Made by a program: the position numbers and the translations under genes
The notes under the pieces: generated by a model
The model's input: the letters and a program-made list of their open reading frames with translations, nothing else
Databases searched by the model: none
What the model was told of the DNA's origin: nothing
In this document: one piece after another, positions 39,206 to 48,339 of the stretch
Layout of the letters: each line of letters starts with the position of its first letter
How positions within the stretch are numbered: the stretch's first letter is position 1
Origin: RGIG8244 sp045639325
Lineage (GTDB): Bacteria; Verrucomicrobiota; Lentisphaeria; Victivallales; UBA1829
Direction: 5' to 3'
NCBI GenBank assembly: GCA_045639325.1
Contig: JAZUCU010000004.1
Coordinates: 1-61,292 of the forward strand
Length of the DNA stretch: 61,292 nt

Positions 39206-40321
39206 ATGGCAGTAAGTGTTTCAACAAAGATTGAAGGCAAGAAAGCCAAATTCAAAGGTAAAAAATTGCGTGTTGCAATTATCGGCTGCGGCGGTATTGC
39301 TCAGACACACATGAAAGCCTATCAGAACATCCCGGAAGTCGAAATCGTTGCCGGGGTTGATATCCTTCAGGAACGTCTTGACGGCATGCACGAAAACTGG
39401 GGCATTCCGAAAAATGCTCTGTTCAAAGATTGGAACGAAATGCTCAAGAAAATCAAACCGGATGCTGTTGACGTCTGTACTCCCAACGGTGTACACTGTG
39501 CTCCGGTTGTTGATGCCTGTAACTTCGGCTGCCATGCTATCGTTGAAAAACCCATGGCTATGACTCCTGCTGAATGTGAAAAAATGATCGCAGCTGCAAA
39601 GAAGAAAAAAGTGAAACTCTCTGTCGGTTTCCAGCAGCGTTATCGCGACAACTCCAAAGCTCTGCTTCAGGCTCGCGATGAAGGCCGTTTCGGTAACATC
39701 ATGTTCGTCAAATGCCAGGCTCTCCGTCGCCGCGGTATTCCGAACTGGGGCGTATTCGGTCAGAAAGAACTCCAGGGTGGTGGCCCGATGATCGATATCG
39801 GCGTGCACATCCTCGAAGCTGCTTACGATTTCCTCGGTTCTCCGAAGCCCATCGCTGCCAGCGGTAACTGCTGGACATACATCGGCGACAAGGCGGAAAA
39901 GACAAAAGTCCGCAGCAGCTGGCCCAACTGGGATTACAAAACATACACGGTGGAAGACCTGGCAATCGGTCAGATCCGTTTTGATAACGGCGCCATCCTT
40001 CAGATCGAATCCAGCTTCGCAGCTCACATCGGTCAGAACGACGTCATGAACTTCACCGCTATGGGTACCGAAGGCGGCTGCTCCTGGGAAGATGCCGTGA
40101 TCTACACTGACATGCACGACACCATGTTCAACATGACTCCTGCCTATCTGCCGCCGATCGACTGGCTGGATATGTTCACACGCAAACTCCAGAACTGGGT
40201 TGATGGCTGCTTGAAAGGCGCCCCGCTGCGTGCATCCGGTGAAATTGGTCTTGCCGTTCAGAAAATGCTGGATGGTATCTACCGTTCTGCAGCAGCCGGC
40301 AAAGAAGTTACAATCAAGTAA
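39206..40321 (+). CDS. Gfo/Idh/MocA family oxidoreductase
   Basis: This 371-residue protein carries IIGCGGIAQTHMKAY (Rossmann motif, near 30), HAIVEKPMAMTPAE near 115, and GGGPMIDIGVHILEAAYDFLG near 190. About 20 basic residues precede the Rossmann fold. It follows ispF with AAGGAG and ends at the terminator 40346-40386. The substrate is probably a sugar or cyclitol; this is the third such gene in the window and belongs to a different subfamily from the other two. Confidence 0.9.
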   Translation: MAVSVSTKIEGKKAKFKGKKLRVAIIGCGGIAQTHMKAYQNIPEVEIVAGVDILQERLDGMHENWGIPKNALFKDWNEMLKKIKPDAVDVCTPNGVHCAPVVDACNFGCHAIVEKPMAMTPAECEKMIAAAKKKKVKLSVGFQQRYRDNSKALLQARDEGRFGNIMFVKCQALRRRGIPNWGVFGQKELQGGGPMIDIGVHILEAAYDFLGSPKPIAASGNCWTYIGDKAEKTKVRSSWPNWDYKTYTVEDLAIGQIRFDNGAILQIESSFAAHIGQNDVMNFTAMGTEGGCSWEDAVIYTDMHDTMFNMTPAYLPPIDWLDMFTRKLQNWVDGCLKGAPLRASGEIGLAVQKMLDGIYRSAAAGKEVTIK

Positions 40322-40345
40322 TTTCGCCGTCTGAATTGACGCATA

Positions 40346-40386
40346 AAAAAGCTGTCGTGAGAGTGATCTCCGGCAGCTTTTTCTAT
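40346..40386 (+). terminator. Intrinsic terminator after the ppiD-ispF-Gfo/Idh operon
   Basis: AAAAAGCTGTCG pairs with CGGCAGCTTTTT (one G-U pair) around a 10-base loop, followed by a T-rich tail. Confidence 0.9.
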
Positions 40387-40456
40387 TTTAAAGGTGCAAT
40401 TTGCCGGACAATATAAAAAATTTCATATTTTTCTGCATATTTTTTCATGATTGCGT

Positions 40457-40485
40457 TTGAAAAGTTTAAAAACAGGGAATATCTT
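40457..40485 (+). promoter_or_regulatory. Promoter of the SpoIIE-type phosphatase gene
   Basis: TTGAAA (40457-40462) and TATCTT (40480-40485) are 17 bases apart, about 45 bases before the start codon. Confidence 0.55.
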
Positions 40486-40530
40486 ACCGCTGTAGCAAAA
40501 TAATGATTTTTTAGAAACAAGGTTTTTTAT

Positions 40531-41949
40531 ATGGCTTTATATTATCTGCTTTTAATTCTGATTGCAGGGTGTGCAGCGGTATCCATCGTGGTCTCCATCT
40601 ATTTCCGGGCCCGCGCATTCACGCTCAGCAATCAATTGCAGAAAGCAAAACAGAGTATGGCGGAAGGAAACGTTTTCTCCGACCTCTTCTCGAAAAATGT
40701 GCGTACCCTTGGCGATTCCGTCAACTGGATGAATATTACCGCCCGTTACGTTGCCGATGCCGTCGATGCCGTCGGTTTGTGCATTTTCCGCCTTGATGAA
40801 TCCAAACAGAGTCTTACGCTCACCGGTTCCGCAGGGCGTATCCCGCGCAATTTGCAGACGGTGCAGAGTGTTTCTCAGGAAGGCAGTCTGAAAGATCCGG
40901 ATACCGGGGAAAAGCAACTCACGGTGTTGGAACAGGTTATTTTCCTCCGTAAAGAAATTCTCCTGGGCAGCCGTCAGGAAGCGCAATTGAATCAGATTGA
41001 TATCGACCCCCATTGTCATGTGAACACCATGATGGCGATTCCGTTGACCGCAGATGGTCAGGTCGTCGGCATGGTTTGTGCGATCAACCGTTTGAAACGG
41101 AGCGGATTGCCTTTTGACCTGGACTTGTTCCGCCGTCTGAAATTGATGTCATCCCACATTCTTCTTGCGCGTAACATTATGCGTGTTTATGAAAATCTCA
41201 GCGAACAGCAGCGTATTTCTCAGGAATTGCGTTTTGCCCAGCTGCTGCAGAAATCCCTGCTGCCCCGGGATATTCCGGACTGGGGACAGTTCCAGATCGA
41301 TGCCACTTCCCGTTCTTCGAAAGAGGTCAGCGGCGACTTTTACGATTATGTGGAAATTGATAACGACCGACTGCTGGTGGTCATCGGCGATGCTTGCGGC
41401 AAGGGGATTCCTGCCTGTATGATTATGGCAATGACCCGCAGTTTCATCCGTTCCAACGCCAGCCGTTTTACCACCTTGAAAGACATGGTGCTGGAATTGA
41501 ATAAGAACTTGAATCAGGACATGGGTGACGGCCGTTATATCACATTGGGAATGTGTCTGTTGAATAAGAAAGAATCCACATTGGAATATATCCGGGCAGG
41601 GCATACGGAAATGCTGGTGTTTGTGCGGAATCATATCCGCTGCATCAGTCCGGAAGGCAGCGGTGTGGGGCTGATTCCCAACGATTGGGCGGAGTTCGAT
41701 ACATTCTGCATGGAAATGACGCCGGATATGGAAATTCTGTTGTTTACGGACGGTATTAATGAGGCGACCAATCCCAAAGGCGAATATTTCGGTATTGACC
41801 GGATCAAAGATGAGTTCCTGACATCCTGCCGGGAACGGGAACAGCCGGGCGATACCATTGCCAGAGTCATGGGCGCGGTCGATGAATTTTCACAGGATCC
41901 CAGTTCCCAGGCGGACGACCAGACCGTTGTCATCATTCGTCACGGGTAA
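40531..41949 (+). CDS. GAF-SpoIIE (PP2C-type) serine phosphatase
   Basis: This 472-residue protein has an N-terminal membrane helix (residues 3-25), a GAF-like sensor domain (about 60-215), a short coiled linker (LSEQQRISQELRFAQLLQKSLLP, typical just before SpoIIE domains) and a C-terminal PP2C-like domain. Metal-binding aspartates are seen in VSGDFYDY (near 267), VVIGDACGKG (near 287), FTDGINEATN (near 408) and ADDQTVVII (near 462). It probably dephosphorylates an anti-anti-sigma or similar protein; no STAS or anti-sigma gene is in this window. A lipoprotein gene follows. Confidence 0.92.
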   Translation: MALYYLLLILIAGCAAVSIVVSIYFRARAFTLSNQLQKAKQSMAEGNVFSDLFSKNVRTLGDSVNWMNITARYVADAVDAVGLCIFRLDESKQSLTLTGSAGRIPRNLQTVQSVSQEGSLKDPDTGEKQLTVLEQVIFLRKEILLGSRQEAQLNQIDIDPHCHVNTMMAIPLTADGQVVGMVCAINRLKRSGLPFDLDLFRRLKLMSSHILLARNIMRVYENLSEQQRISQELRFAQLLQKSLLPRDIPDWGQFQIDATSRSSKEVSGDFYDYVEIDNDRLLVVIGDACGKGIPACMIMAMTRSFIRSNASRFTTLKDMVLELNKNLNQDMGDGRYITLGMCLLNKKESTLEYIRAGHTEMLVFVRNHIRCISPEGSGVGLIPNDWAEFDTFCMEMTPDMEILLFTDGINEATNPKGEYFGIDRIKDEFLTSCREREQPGDTIARVMGAVDEFSQDPSSQADDQTVVIIRHG

Positions 41950-41970
41950 AACATGAGAGAGGATACAATT

Positions 41971-42414
41971 ATGATGCATAGAAAAACATTTTTGACATTT
42001 ACCGCAGCGGCATTGGTATTGTTCGGCATGACCGGCTGTTCCATGCTGATCCGTCAGAATCCTCCGAAGACGGCACCTGCGCCGGCGAAGAAGCAGGCAG
42101 AGGCATCCGGGGAATTGACGGCGGAACAATTGTTAGCCATGACTCCGGAGCAATTGGAGAAGTATCATGCCGAGAAGCGGGCGAAGCAGGAAAGAGAAGA
42201 TGCCGCGGCACAGAAGCGCGCTGCCAAGCAAACTCCGGCAGCCAATAACCGGAAGGGCGGTCAGGAGTTGGTCGATTCGTTCATGACCGACCGTCCGAGC
42301 CGGGAAAAACGGCGTAGGCTGGGGGATGTCTCCCGTCAGCTTGATTACAGTGAGACCTCCATTTTTCCGTGGCGAGACGGCAGACGGAGTGAATCGTTAA
42401 ACAGAAGATATTGA
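41971..42414 (+). CDS. Small lipoprotein of unknown function
   Basis: The start at 41971 has GAGAGGA upstream and gives 147 residues with a lipoprotein signal (lipobox MTGC, Cys23). The rest is charged and low in complexity: Pro-Ala-Lys-rich, then LTAEQLLAMTPEQLEKYHAEKRAKQ, a helical, possibly coiled region, then a basic tail. No family is recognised. It follows the SpoIIE gene by about 20 bases. Confidence 0.68.
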   Translation: MMHRKTFLTFTAAALVLFGMTGCSMLIRQNPPKTAPAPAKKQAEASGELTAEQLLAMTPEQLEKYHAEKRAKQEREDAAAQKRAAKQTPAANNRKGGQELVDSFMTDRPSREKRRRLGDVSRQLDYSETSIFPWRDGRRSESLNRRY

Positions 42415-42481
42415 TAAACATAGAATTATAAAAGTGACGTTAATTTGACGGCAAATTGACGGAACCGGAAAGGACTCAATT

Positions 42482-43471
42482 ATGAAGTACATTGTGACAG
42501 GAGCCTCAGGATTGATCGGCAGTGCGATCATCAGTGCATTGAACAAGGAAGGCGAGACCGATATTCTTGCGGTTGACCATCTGGGCAGCACCACGGAAAA
42601 GTGGAAAAACCTCCGCGCTTTGCGTTATACCGACTATATGGAAAAAGATGAATTCTTTGCCATGTTGCAGGAACCGGGTGCGATTTCCGGCAGAACCAAA
42701 GCCATTATCCACATGGGTGCCTGTTCCTCCACCACCGAAACAGATGCATCTTATCTGATCGAAAACAATTACAATTGCACCAAGCAGCTTGCCGCATTGG
42801 CTACGGAACAGAACATCCGTTTTATTTATGCCTCCAGTGCTGCGACTTACGGCGATGGCGAATACGGATACAAGGATGATGAATCCCAGATCGAAAAACT
42901 CCGCCCGCTGAATATGTACGGTTATTCCAAACAGATGTTCGACCTCTGGGCAAAGCGCAACGGCATGTTGAACCGCATTGCCGGAGTAAAGTTCACCAAC
43001 GTGTATGGTCCTAACGAACGTCACAAAGGCAACATGCGCAGTATGGTTATCCGCGCCTTTGAACAGATTCGCGATACGGGCACGGTGAAATTGTTCAAGT
43101 CCTGCCGCAGTGATTATGCGGATGGCGAACAGAAGCGCGACTTCCTTTACGTGAAAGATGCGGCGAAGATGGTACTCTTCCTGCTGAAGCATCCGGAATT
43201 GAACGGCCTTTACAACATCGGCAGCGGCAAAGCCGAAACCTGGAATGAACTGGTAACTGCTGTTTTCGCCGCCATGAACAAGCCGGTCAAAATCGAATAT
43301 GTTGATATGCCCGAACATTTGAAAGCGAAATATCAGTATTACACCTGTGCAGATATGAGAAAACTGCAGGACGCCGGATATGATGAACCGGTCATGTCTC
43401 TGCGGGATGCGGTTGCGGATGACGTGATTCGTTATCTGATTCCGGATAAATACCTTGGCGACTGGGAGTAA
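42482..43471 (+). CDS. hldD: ADP-L-glycero-D-manno-heptose 6-epimerase
   Basis: This 329-residue short-chain dehydrogenase-type epimerase makes the heptose donor for LPS inner core. It has TGASGLIGSAI (NAD loop, residues 6-16), IIHMGACSSTTETDASYL, which is specific for the HldD/RfaD family, YASSAATYGDG, the catalytic pair in MYGYSKQMFD near 142-146, and TNVYGPNERHKGNM. Its presence indicates a heptose-containing LPS, hence an outer membrane. AAAGGAC precedes the ATG. It begins the plus-strand run of surface-polysaccharide genes. Confidence 0.96.
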   Translation: MKYIVTGASGLIGSAIISALNKEGETDILAVDHLGSTTEKWKNLRALRYTDYMEKDEFFAMLQEPGAISGRTKAIIHMGACSSTTETDASYLIENNYNCTKQLAALATEQNIRFIYASSAATYGDGEYGYKDDESQIEKLRPLNMYGYSKQMFDLWAKRNGMLNRIAGVKFTNVYGPNERHKGNMRSMVIRAFEQIRDTGTVKLFKSCRSDYADGEQKRDFLYVKDAAKMVLFLLKHPELNGLYNIGSGKAETWNELVTAVFAAMNKPVKIEYVDMPEHLKAKYQYYTCADMRKLQDAGYDEPVMSLRDAVADDVIRYLIPDKYLGDWE

Positions 43472-43517
43472 GAACATAGCCTGCATCATACGATCATCAT
43501 AAGAAAAGGTATTGAAT

Positions 43518-45110
43518 ATGGCAGAAAATACCGGAGCGACTGTGGGGAAAAAGGATGAATTGACTGCGGCTTACCGGCGGTATCACGGAGCTCTTTGTGC
43601 TTGTTTGCCGGTTTCCACGGGGCAGAAATTGTATTATCTGCTGCTGATTCTGCCGCTGTTGATTCTGCTCCTGGTCTACCGCTGGGATTATTTTCTGTTT
43701 TTTATCACGGTTTACTTCATGGTGATTTACGCCTTTGCCGCAGTGCTCCGCTTCGGTTCTGCCCTGCGGTCCATGGGAAAACATGCAGAAATCCATGTGA
43801 CGCCGGAAGAAATGGCATCCATTCCCGATGAGGAACTGCCGATCTATACCATTCTTGTCCCGCTGTATCACGAAGAAGCGGTCGCAAGAAAGATCCTGCC
43901 CCGTCTTGCCGCATTGGATTATCCCAAAGAAAAACTGGATGTCCGCCTGCTGCTGGAGGAGGATGATGACGAAACTGCCAATGCGTTGGCAAAAGAAACC
44001 ATTCCCCCGTGGTGTACGGTTGTCACCGTCCCCGATGGTCAGCCGCGGACAAAGCCCCGTGCCTGCAACTATGGTTTGCGGGATGCCAAAGGCGAATTTC
44101 TTGTGATTTATGATGCGGAAGATGCACCGGAAGCGGATCAGCTGCGGAAAGTCCTGTATATCTTCCGCAAGAATCCGGATAAACGGTTGATCTGCGTGCA
44201 GGCAAAATTGAATTTCTACAATGCCCGCCAGAATCTTCTGACCCGTCTTTTCACCATCGAATACAGTACCAACTTTGACATGCAGCTGCCCGGACTGGTC
44301 AAATTCAGCCTGCCGCTTCCTCTCGGTGGAACATCCAACCATTTCCGGACGGAAGAGTTGCGCACGCTGCAGGGGTGGGATCCGTTCAACGTGACGGAGG
44401 ACTGTGACCTTGGGATCCGCATTTATGAAAACGGCTATCACACCACGGTTGTGGAATCGACCACGTGGGAAGAAGCGAATCCGCATCTGGGCAATTGGCT
44501 TCGTCAGCGTTCCCGTTGGGTGAAAGGCTTTTTCCAAACGCATCTGGTGCATTACCGTTCTCCGCTGCAGACCTTGAAACGTTTGGGTTTCTGGGGATTC
44601 TTCGGATGTTATTCCTTTGTCGGTGCTTCGGTGCTGATGATGCTGGCAAATCTGCTTTTCTGGCCGGTTCTGCTGTTGTATGCGATCCTGCTGACGGATG
44701 CCATGCTTGCGGGGGAAAGTCTGGCATCGGTTGTGATGGGCCCCCATACGGAAGGCACGCTTTATTCCGGATTCCACATTGGCAACTGGCATATCAAAGC
44801 CTGGCCGCTGTTCTATTCCGGACCGCTGGAAGACCCGCTTCTATCCCATCTTTCGCAAGTATTTTTTGTGTTGAGTATTGCCCTGTTCCTGATGAACTTC
44901 CTGCTGATCTATGTTCACGGGGCAGCATGCTGGAAACGTAAATTTTATTATCTGATACCTTATGTATTGCTGATGCCCTTCTATTGGTTCCTGATTTCCC
45001 TCGGAGCATGGAAAGGTGTGCTGCAATTTCTCCATAAACCATTCCATTGGGAGAAAACGCGACATGGACTCGATGAACTCCCGTCAAAAACAGAGGATGA
45101 AGCAAAATGA
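43518..45110 (+). CDS. Membrane glycosyltransferase family 2 (polysaccharide synthase-like)
   Basis: The ATG at 43518 gives 530 residues (a TTG six bases earlier is less likely). There are two N-terminal helices (about 30-75), a GT2 domain with ILVPLYHEEAVARKIL, LEEDDDET, YDAEDAPE (metal-binding), TEDCDLGIRIYENGY and the processive-synthase motif QRSRWVKG near 335, then four to five C-terminal helices. This complete D, DxD, TED, QxxRW set indicates a beta-glycan synthase rather than a simple transferase. It overlaps the pseudopilin gene by four bases. Confidence 0.92.
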   Translation: MAENTGATVGKKDELTAAYRRYHGALCACLPVSTGQKLYYLLLILPLLILLLVYRWDYFLFFITVYFMVIYAFAAVLRFGSALRSMGKHAEIHVTPEEMASIPDEELPIYTILVPLYHEEAVARKILPRLAALDYPKEKLDVRLLLEEDDDETANALAKETIPPWCTVVTVPDGQPRTKPRACNYGLRDAKGEFLVIYDAEDAPEADQLRKVLYIFRKNPDKRLICVQAKLNFYNARQNLLTRLFTIEYSTNFDMQLPGLVKFSLPLPLGGTSNHFRTEELRTLQGWDPFNVTEDCDLGIRIYENGYHTTVVESTTWEEANPHLGNWLRQRSRWVKGFFQTHLVHYRSPLQTLKRLGFWGFFGCYSFVGASVLMMLANLLFWPVLLLYAILLTDAMLAGESLASVVMGPHTEGTLYSGFHIGNWHIKAWPLFYSGPLEDPLLSHLSQVFFVLSIALFLMNFLLIYVHGAACWKRKFYYLIPYVLLMPFYWFLISLGAWKGVLQFLHKPFHWEKTRHGLDELPSKTEDEAK

Positions 45111-45787
45111 AGAAACGCTGTTATTTCAATCTGGTCGAAATGATTGTTGTGATTGCTATTATCGGGATTCTTGCCGGGCTGATTTTTCCCATTGTCGGGC
45201 ATGTGAAAGAGAAAGGCAAACGCACTGCCTGTATGAGTAACCTGCGTCAGCTGCAAGTTGGTGTTTCCACCTTCCGTGCAAACAGAAAAGACCGGTATCC
45301 GGATTGGCTTTCCAACCTGTACAACAAGGAAATGAAGAAAAGCGCAAAAGTCTATCTCTGCCCCAACGATCCGCAAGATAGTGGAAGGTCCGCCAATCGT
45401 GGTAAGGGCATGTTCAATTATACAGAAATGAGTTCAACCTTTGATGCACCGGGAACCACTTCTTTAGGCAAACAAACGCCGTCGGATATTGAAGGGCTCC
45501 ATGTCAGTTATGCTTATGAATTCTGCGGTGGCGTCTGGCCTTCTTCCTGGACGGAAGAATACGAAGGTATTACCGCAACCGGCACATCCTGGCAGCAAGT
45601 CAAATTGAATCTGTTGAAAAACTGCAAAGCTGCAAAGAAATCCATTGATACCCGTCTGCCCATGATCCGCTGCAGCTGGCATGCGGAAGGGAAAGGCGCA
45701 GACAGTATGGCACCTTTCCTGAACGTCTCAACAACCGGCAACAGCTATCTCAGCCGTTCCGACTGGAAAAACGGGGTTGACATTTGA
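45107..45787 (+). CDS. Pseudopilin-like protein with prepilin N-terminus
   Basis: This 226-residue protein begins MKKRCYFNLVEMIVVIAIIGILAGL: a basic leader, then a type IV pilin helix with Glu at mature position 5. The residue before the cleavage Phe is Tyr, not the usual Gly. The rest (CMSNLRQLQVGVSTFRANRKDRYPDWLSNLYN, SAKVYLCPNDP) matches short pseudopilins common in Lentisphaerota and Planctomycetes. It is coupled by ATGA overlaps to the GT2 synthase upstream and the glycosidase downstream, so pilin and polysaccharide genes form one unit. Confidence 0.85.
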   Translation: MKKRCYFNLVEMIVVIAIIGILAGLIFPIVGHVKEKGKRTACMSNLRQLQVGVSTFRANRKDRYPDWLSNLYNKEMKKSAKVYLCPNDPQDSGRSANRGKGMFNYTEMSSTFDAPGTTSLGKQTPSDIEGLHVSYAYEFCGGVWPSSWTEEYEGITATGTSWQQVKLNLLKNCKAAKKSIDTRLPMIRCSWHAEGKGADSMAPFLNVSTTGNSYLSRSDWKNGVDI

Positions 45788-48339
45788 AAAATCTTCTGCT
45801 GAATCTGCTTGTTCTGTTTCTCTGTCCGGTTCTGTTGTACAGCAGTACCGGTGAGGTACAGTATTATCTCGTTTCCGGAGATGGACCGGAGACGGAACTG
45901 AAGCCCGGTAAGGATGGGACGGTGACGGGGCAGCTTTCCTTCCCCGGCGGTTGCCGTGTATTCCGTTTGCGGGATCGTCAGGTATTCCGTGCAGACCGCA
46001 AGCAGTATTCCGCACACACGTTATCCTTTGATGTGGAACTCAAAGGCAATTTCCGTCAGTACGTCAAAGCCTGGATTTACGTAAAAGATAAAGATGGCTT
46101 ATGGTATCAGACGGAAAAAGAATACCGTATTTACCCCGGCGAAGCGACCCGTGTGGAAACGGTGATTTCCGAACGGGGCAAATACCTGCTCCCCAGTGGT
46201 CACGGGCAAGCCTGGAATGCAGATATGGCATCCGGAATTTTTGAAGCCGGACTGGTGTTTTATTCAGATGAAAGAGCGAGCGGGACGGTGATCGTACGCG
46301 GTCCGGTCTTCAGTGGAAAGCGCAAACAGCCGGTATTGAAACTGTTGAACTGGAAAATGCCGGAAACGGCAGTCAAATACCAGATGTTTGAATCCACATT
46401 TTCGCTTTCCAGAGAATATTTCAATGCTTTTGACCCGGATGAAATTCAGGTGGATTATGAAATTGATTATCCTTCCGGCCCCCGCTGGTCGAACCGTCAG
46501 ATCCTGAAAAAACATTTTCTGCATCCGTATCTGACCTCATTTTTCACTTACTGGAAAGACTTGAAACTGCCGGGCAAAACGGATATCTACCCTGCATTCT
46601 TTACGCAAAATTACCGTCGTACCAAATATTTTACCAATGAAGTTCTGACCCCTTACGGCAAGCCTCATTGGGCATTCCGGATGACTCCGCGGGAAGCAGG
46701 GAATGTCCGTGTCCGTCTGCGCGTGATCGACCGTTCCGGAGAGAAGCCGGAAACGTTGTATTCGGAATGGCGCACGTTGACGGTGAAAGAAGCCGGGGAA
46801 CGGGGTTTTGTCCGTGTCCGCAGCATCAATCCCCATTATTTTGAATTTTCCAACGGGGAATTTTTCTATCCGGTCAGTTTGAACATTCATACGAACATTG
46901 ACCGCCGCAGTGAGCGTGTTTACCGCTGGGGATTCCTGCCCGATTCGGGAACCTATGATTACGATGAATATTTCCAGGCATGTTCCGCAGGGGGCATCAC
47001 GCTTCTGGAAATCTGGATGGCATCCTGGACTTATGCGTTGGAATGGGACAGTGCCCGAGCCGGATATTATGGTGTCGGCAGATACAGTTTGCGCAATGCA
47101 CACCGTCTGGATCATCTGTTCCGTCTGGCGAAAAAGTACGGCATCTATATCAACCTTGTTTTTGCGCCACACGGGGAACTCTCTTTCAGCAACGATCAGG
47201 AATGGGATGACAATCCCTTCAATAAAAAAGGCAGATTTGCCGAAGCCAACGGCGCAATTCTGGACAGCCCCAATGAATTCTGGAGTAATTTTGATGTCTT
47301 GCGTTATACCTTCCGCCGCAACCGTTACATTGCCGCCCGCTGGGGGGCAGATCCCCACCTGTTCGCCTATGAATTCTGGAGCGAAGTTGACCTGGTCAAT
47401 TCGGGCAGAACCCATTATAACAGCGGATACATGTATTACTGGCATCAGCGTTCTGCCGAAGAACTGGCGGCGATCGACCCGGGGAATCACCTGATGACGA
47501 CCCATGTTTGCGGGGAAGGCGGCAATACAATAAATTGGAAAGAGTTGTGTATCGAATCAGATTTTGCGACACATATTGTCAGTGATGCCTACCGGAGCGG
47601 TATCATTTCGTTCCCCGACCAGCTGAAAAAGCACATGAAACATTTCTACTCCTATAGCAAACCGAGTCAAGTGACGGAATTTGGCGGCGGCTCATTCGGC
47701 TCTACCAATTCTATGGTTGTCGGCGACATTCATTCTGCACTTTGGGCATCGTTTTTCTACGGGCAGAGTGCATCTCCCGCGTTGTGGTGGCACGATGTGA
47801 TCCACCTGAAAAACCTTTATTTCCATTACAAAGCCTTTGCCGATTTCAATAAAGGTTTCGATCCCGGCCCGAACCCGGTTTTATCGGAAACGGAAGTGCC
47901 CAACTGGATTCTGCCGTTGAATGTATTGCATCACCCGGATGCCACGCGTGATCCTCAATATCTGCGTAATGCCATGGTGAATTATCATTGCAAATATATG
48001 CCCGGATGGATTTTGAGTGGTGCGCCCGGTGGAACGGTTCGCAGTATTTCCATGGCACCGGACCGCAAACATGCCCGCGGCTGGGTATTTTATCCGCCCC
48101 ATGTACATTGGTATCCGCTGGACTTTGACAAGGCAGTCAAGCAATACTCTGCCATGTTCCACTTGAAACTCCCGCTTGATCCCGGGAATTATATTCTCGA
48201 CTGGTACGATACACGCAGCGGAAAACGGATTTATCGCCAGAATGTCAAACTGGATGGCTTGCCCCGGTATTTCCCGGTCCCGCCTTTCCCCTGCGATATT
48301 GCATATAAACTTTACCCGGAACAGGAGGTCGCACCATGA
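45784..48339 (+). CDS. Secreted DUF5060-type glycosidase (clan GH-A-like)
   Basis: Translation probably begins at a TTG (45784) overlapping the pilin stop; the result is a signal peptide (MKNLLLNLLVLFLCPVLLYSS) and 851 residues. Residues 25-340 are beta-rich, DUF5060-like modules; a TIM barrel follows from YFEFSNGEFFYPVSLNIHT. The probable acid/base Glu is in YEFWSEVDL (near 533) and the nucleophile in QVTEFGGGSFG (near 631). Such enzymes act on plant or microbial polysaccharides; substrate unknown. It overlaps the next gene by four bases. Confidence 0.82.
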   Translation: MKNLLLNLLVLFLCPVLLYSSTGEVQYYLVSGDGPETELKPGKDGTVTGQLSFPGGCRVFRLRDRQVFRADRKQYSAHTLSFDVELKGNFRQYVKAWIYVKDKDGLWYQTEKEYRIYPGEATRVETVISERGKYLLPSGHGQAWNADMASGIFEAGLVFYSDERASGTVIVRGPVFSGKRKQPVLKLLNWKMPETAVKYQMFESTFSLSREYFNAFDPDEIQVDYEIDYPSGPRWSNRQILKKHFLHPYLTSFFTYWKDLKLPGKTDIYPAFFTQNYRRTKYFTNEVLTPYGKPHWAFRMTPREAGNVRVRLRVIDRSGEKPETLYSEWRTLTVKEAGERGFVRVRSINPHYFEFSNGEFFYPVSLNIHTNIDRRSERVYRWGFLPDSGTYDYDEYFQACSAGGITLLEIWMASWTYALEWDSARAGYYGVGRYSLRNAHRLDHLFRLAKKYGIYINLVFAPHGELSFSNDQEWDDNPFNKKGRFAEANGAILDSPNEFWSNFDVLRYTFRRNRYIAARWGADPHLFAYEFWSEVDLVNSGRTHYNSGYMYYWHQRSAEELAAIDPGNHLMTTHVCGEGGNTINWKELCIESDFATHIVSDAYRSGIISFPDQLKKHMKHFYSYSKPSQVTEFGGGSFGSTNSMVVGDIHSALWASFFYGQSASPALWWHDVIHLKNLYFHYKAFADFNKGFDPGPNPVLSETEVPNWILPLNVLHHPDATRDPQYLRNAMVNYHCKYMPGWILSGAPGGTVRSISMAPDRKHARGWVFYPPHVHWYPLDFDKAVKQYSAMFHLKLPLDPGNYILDWYDTRSGKRIYRQNVKLDGLPRYFPVPPFPCDIAYKLYPEQEVAP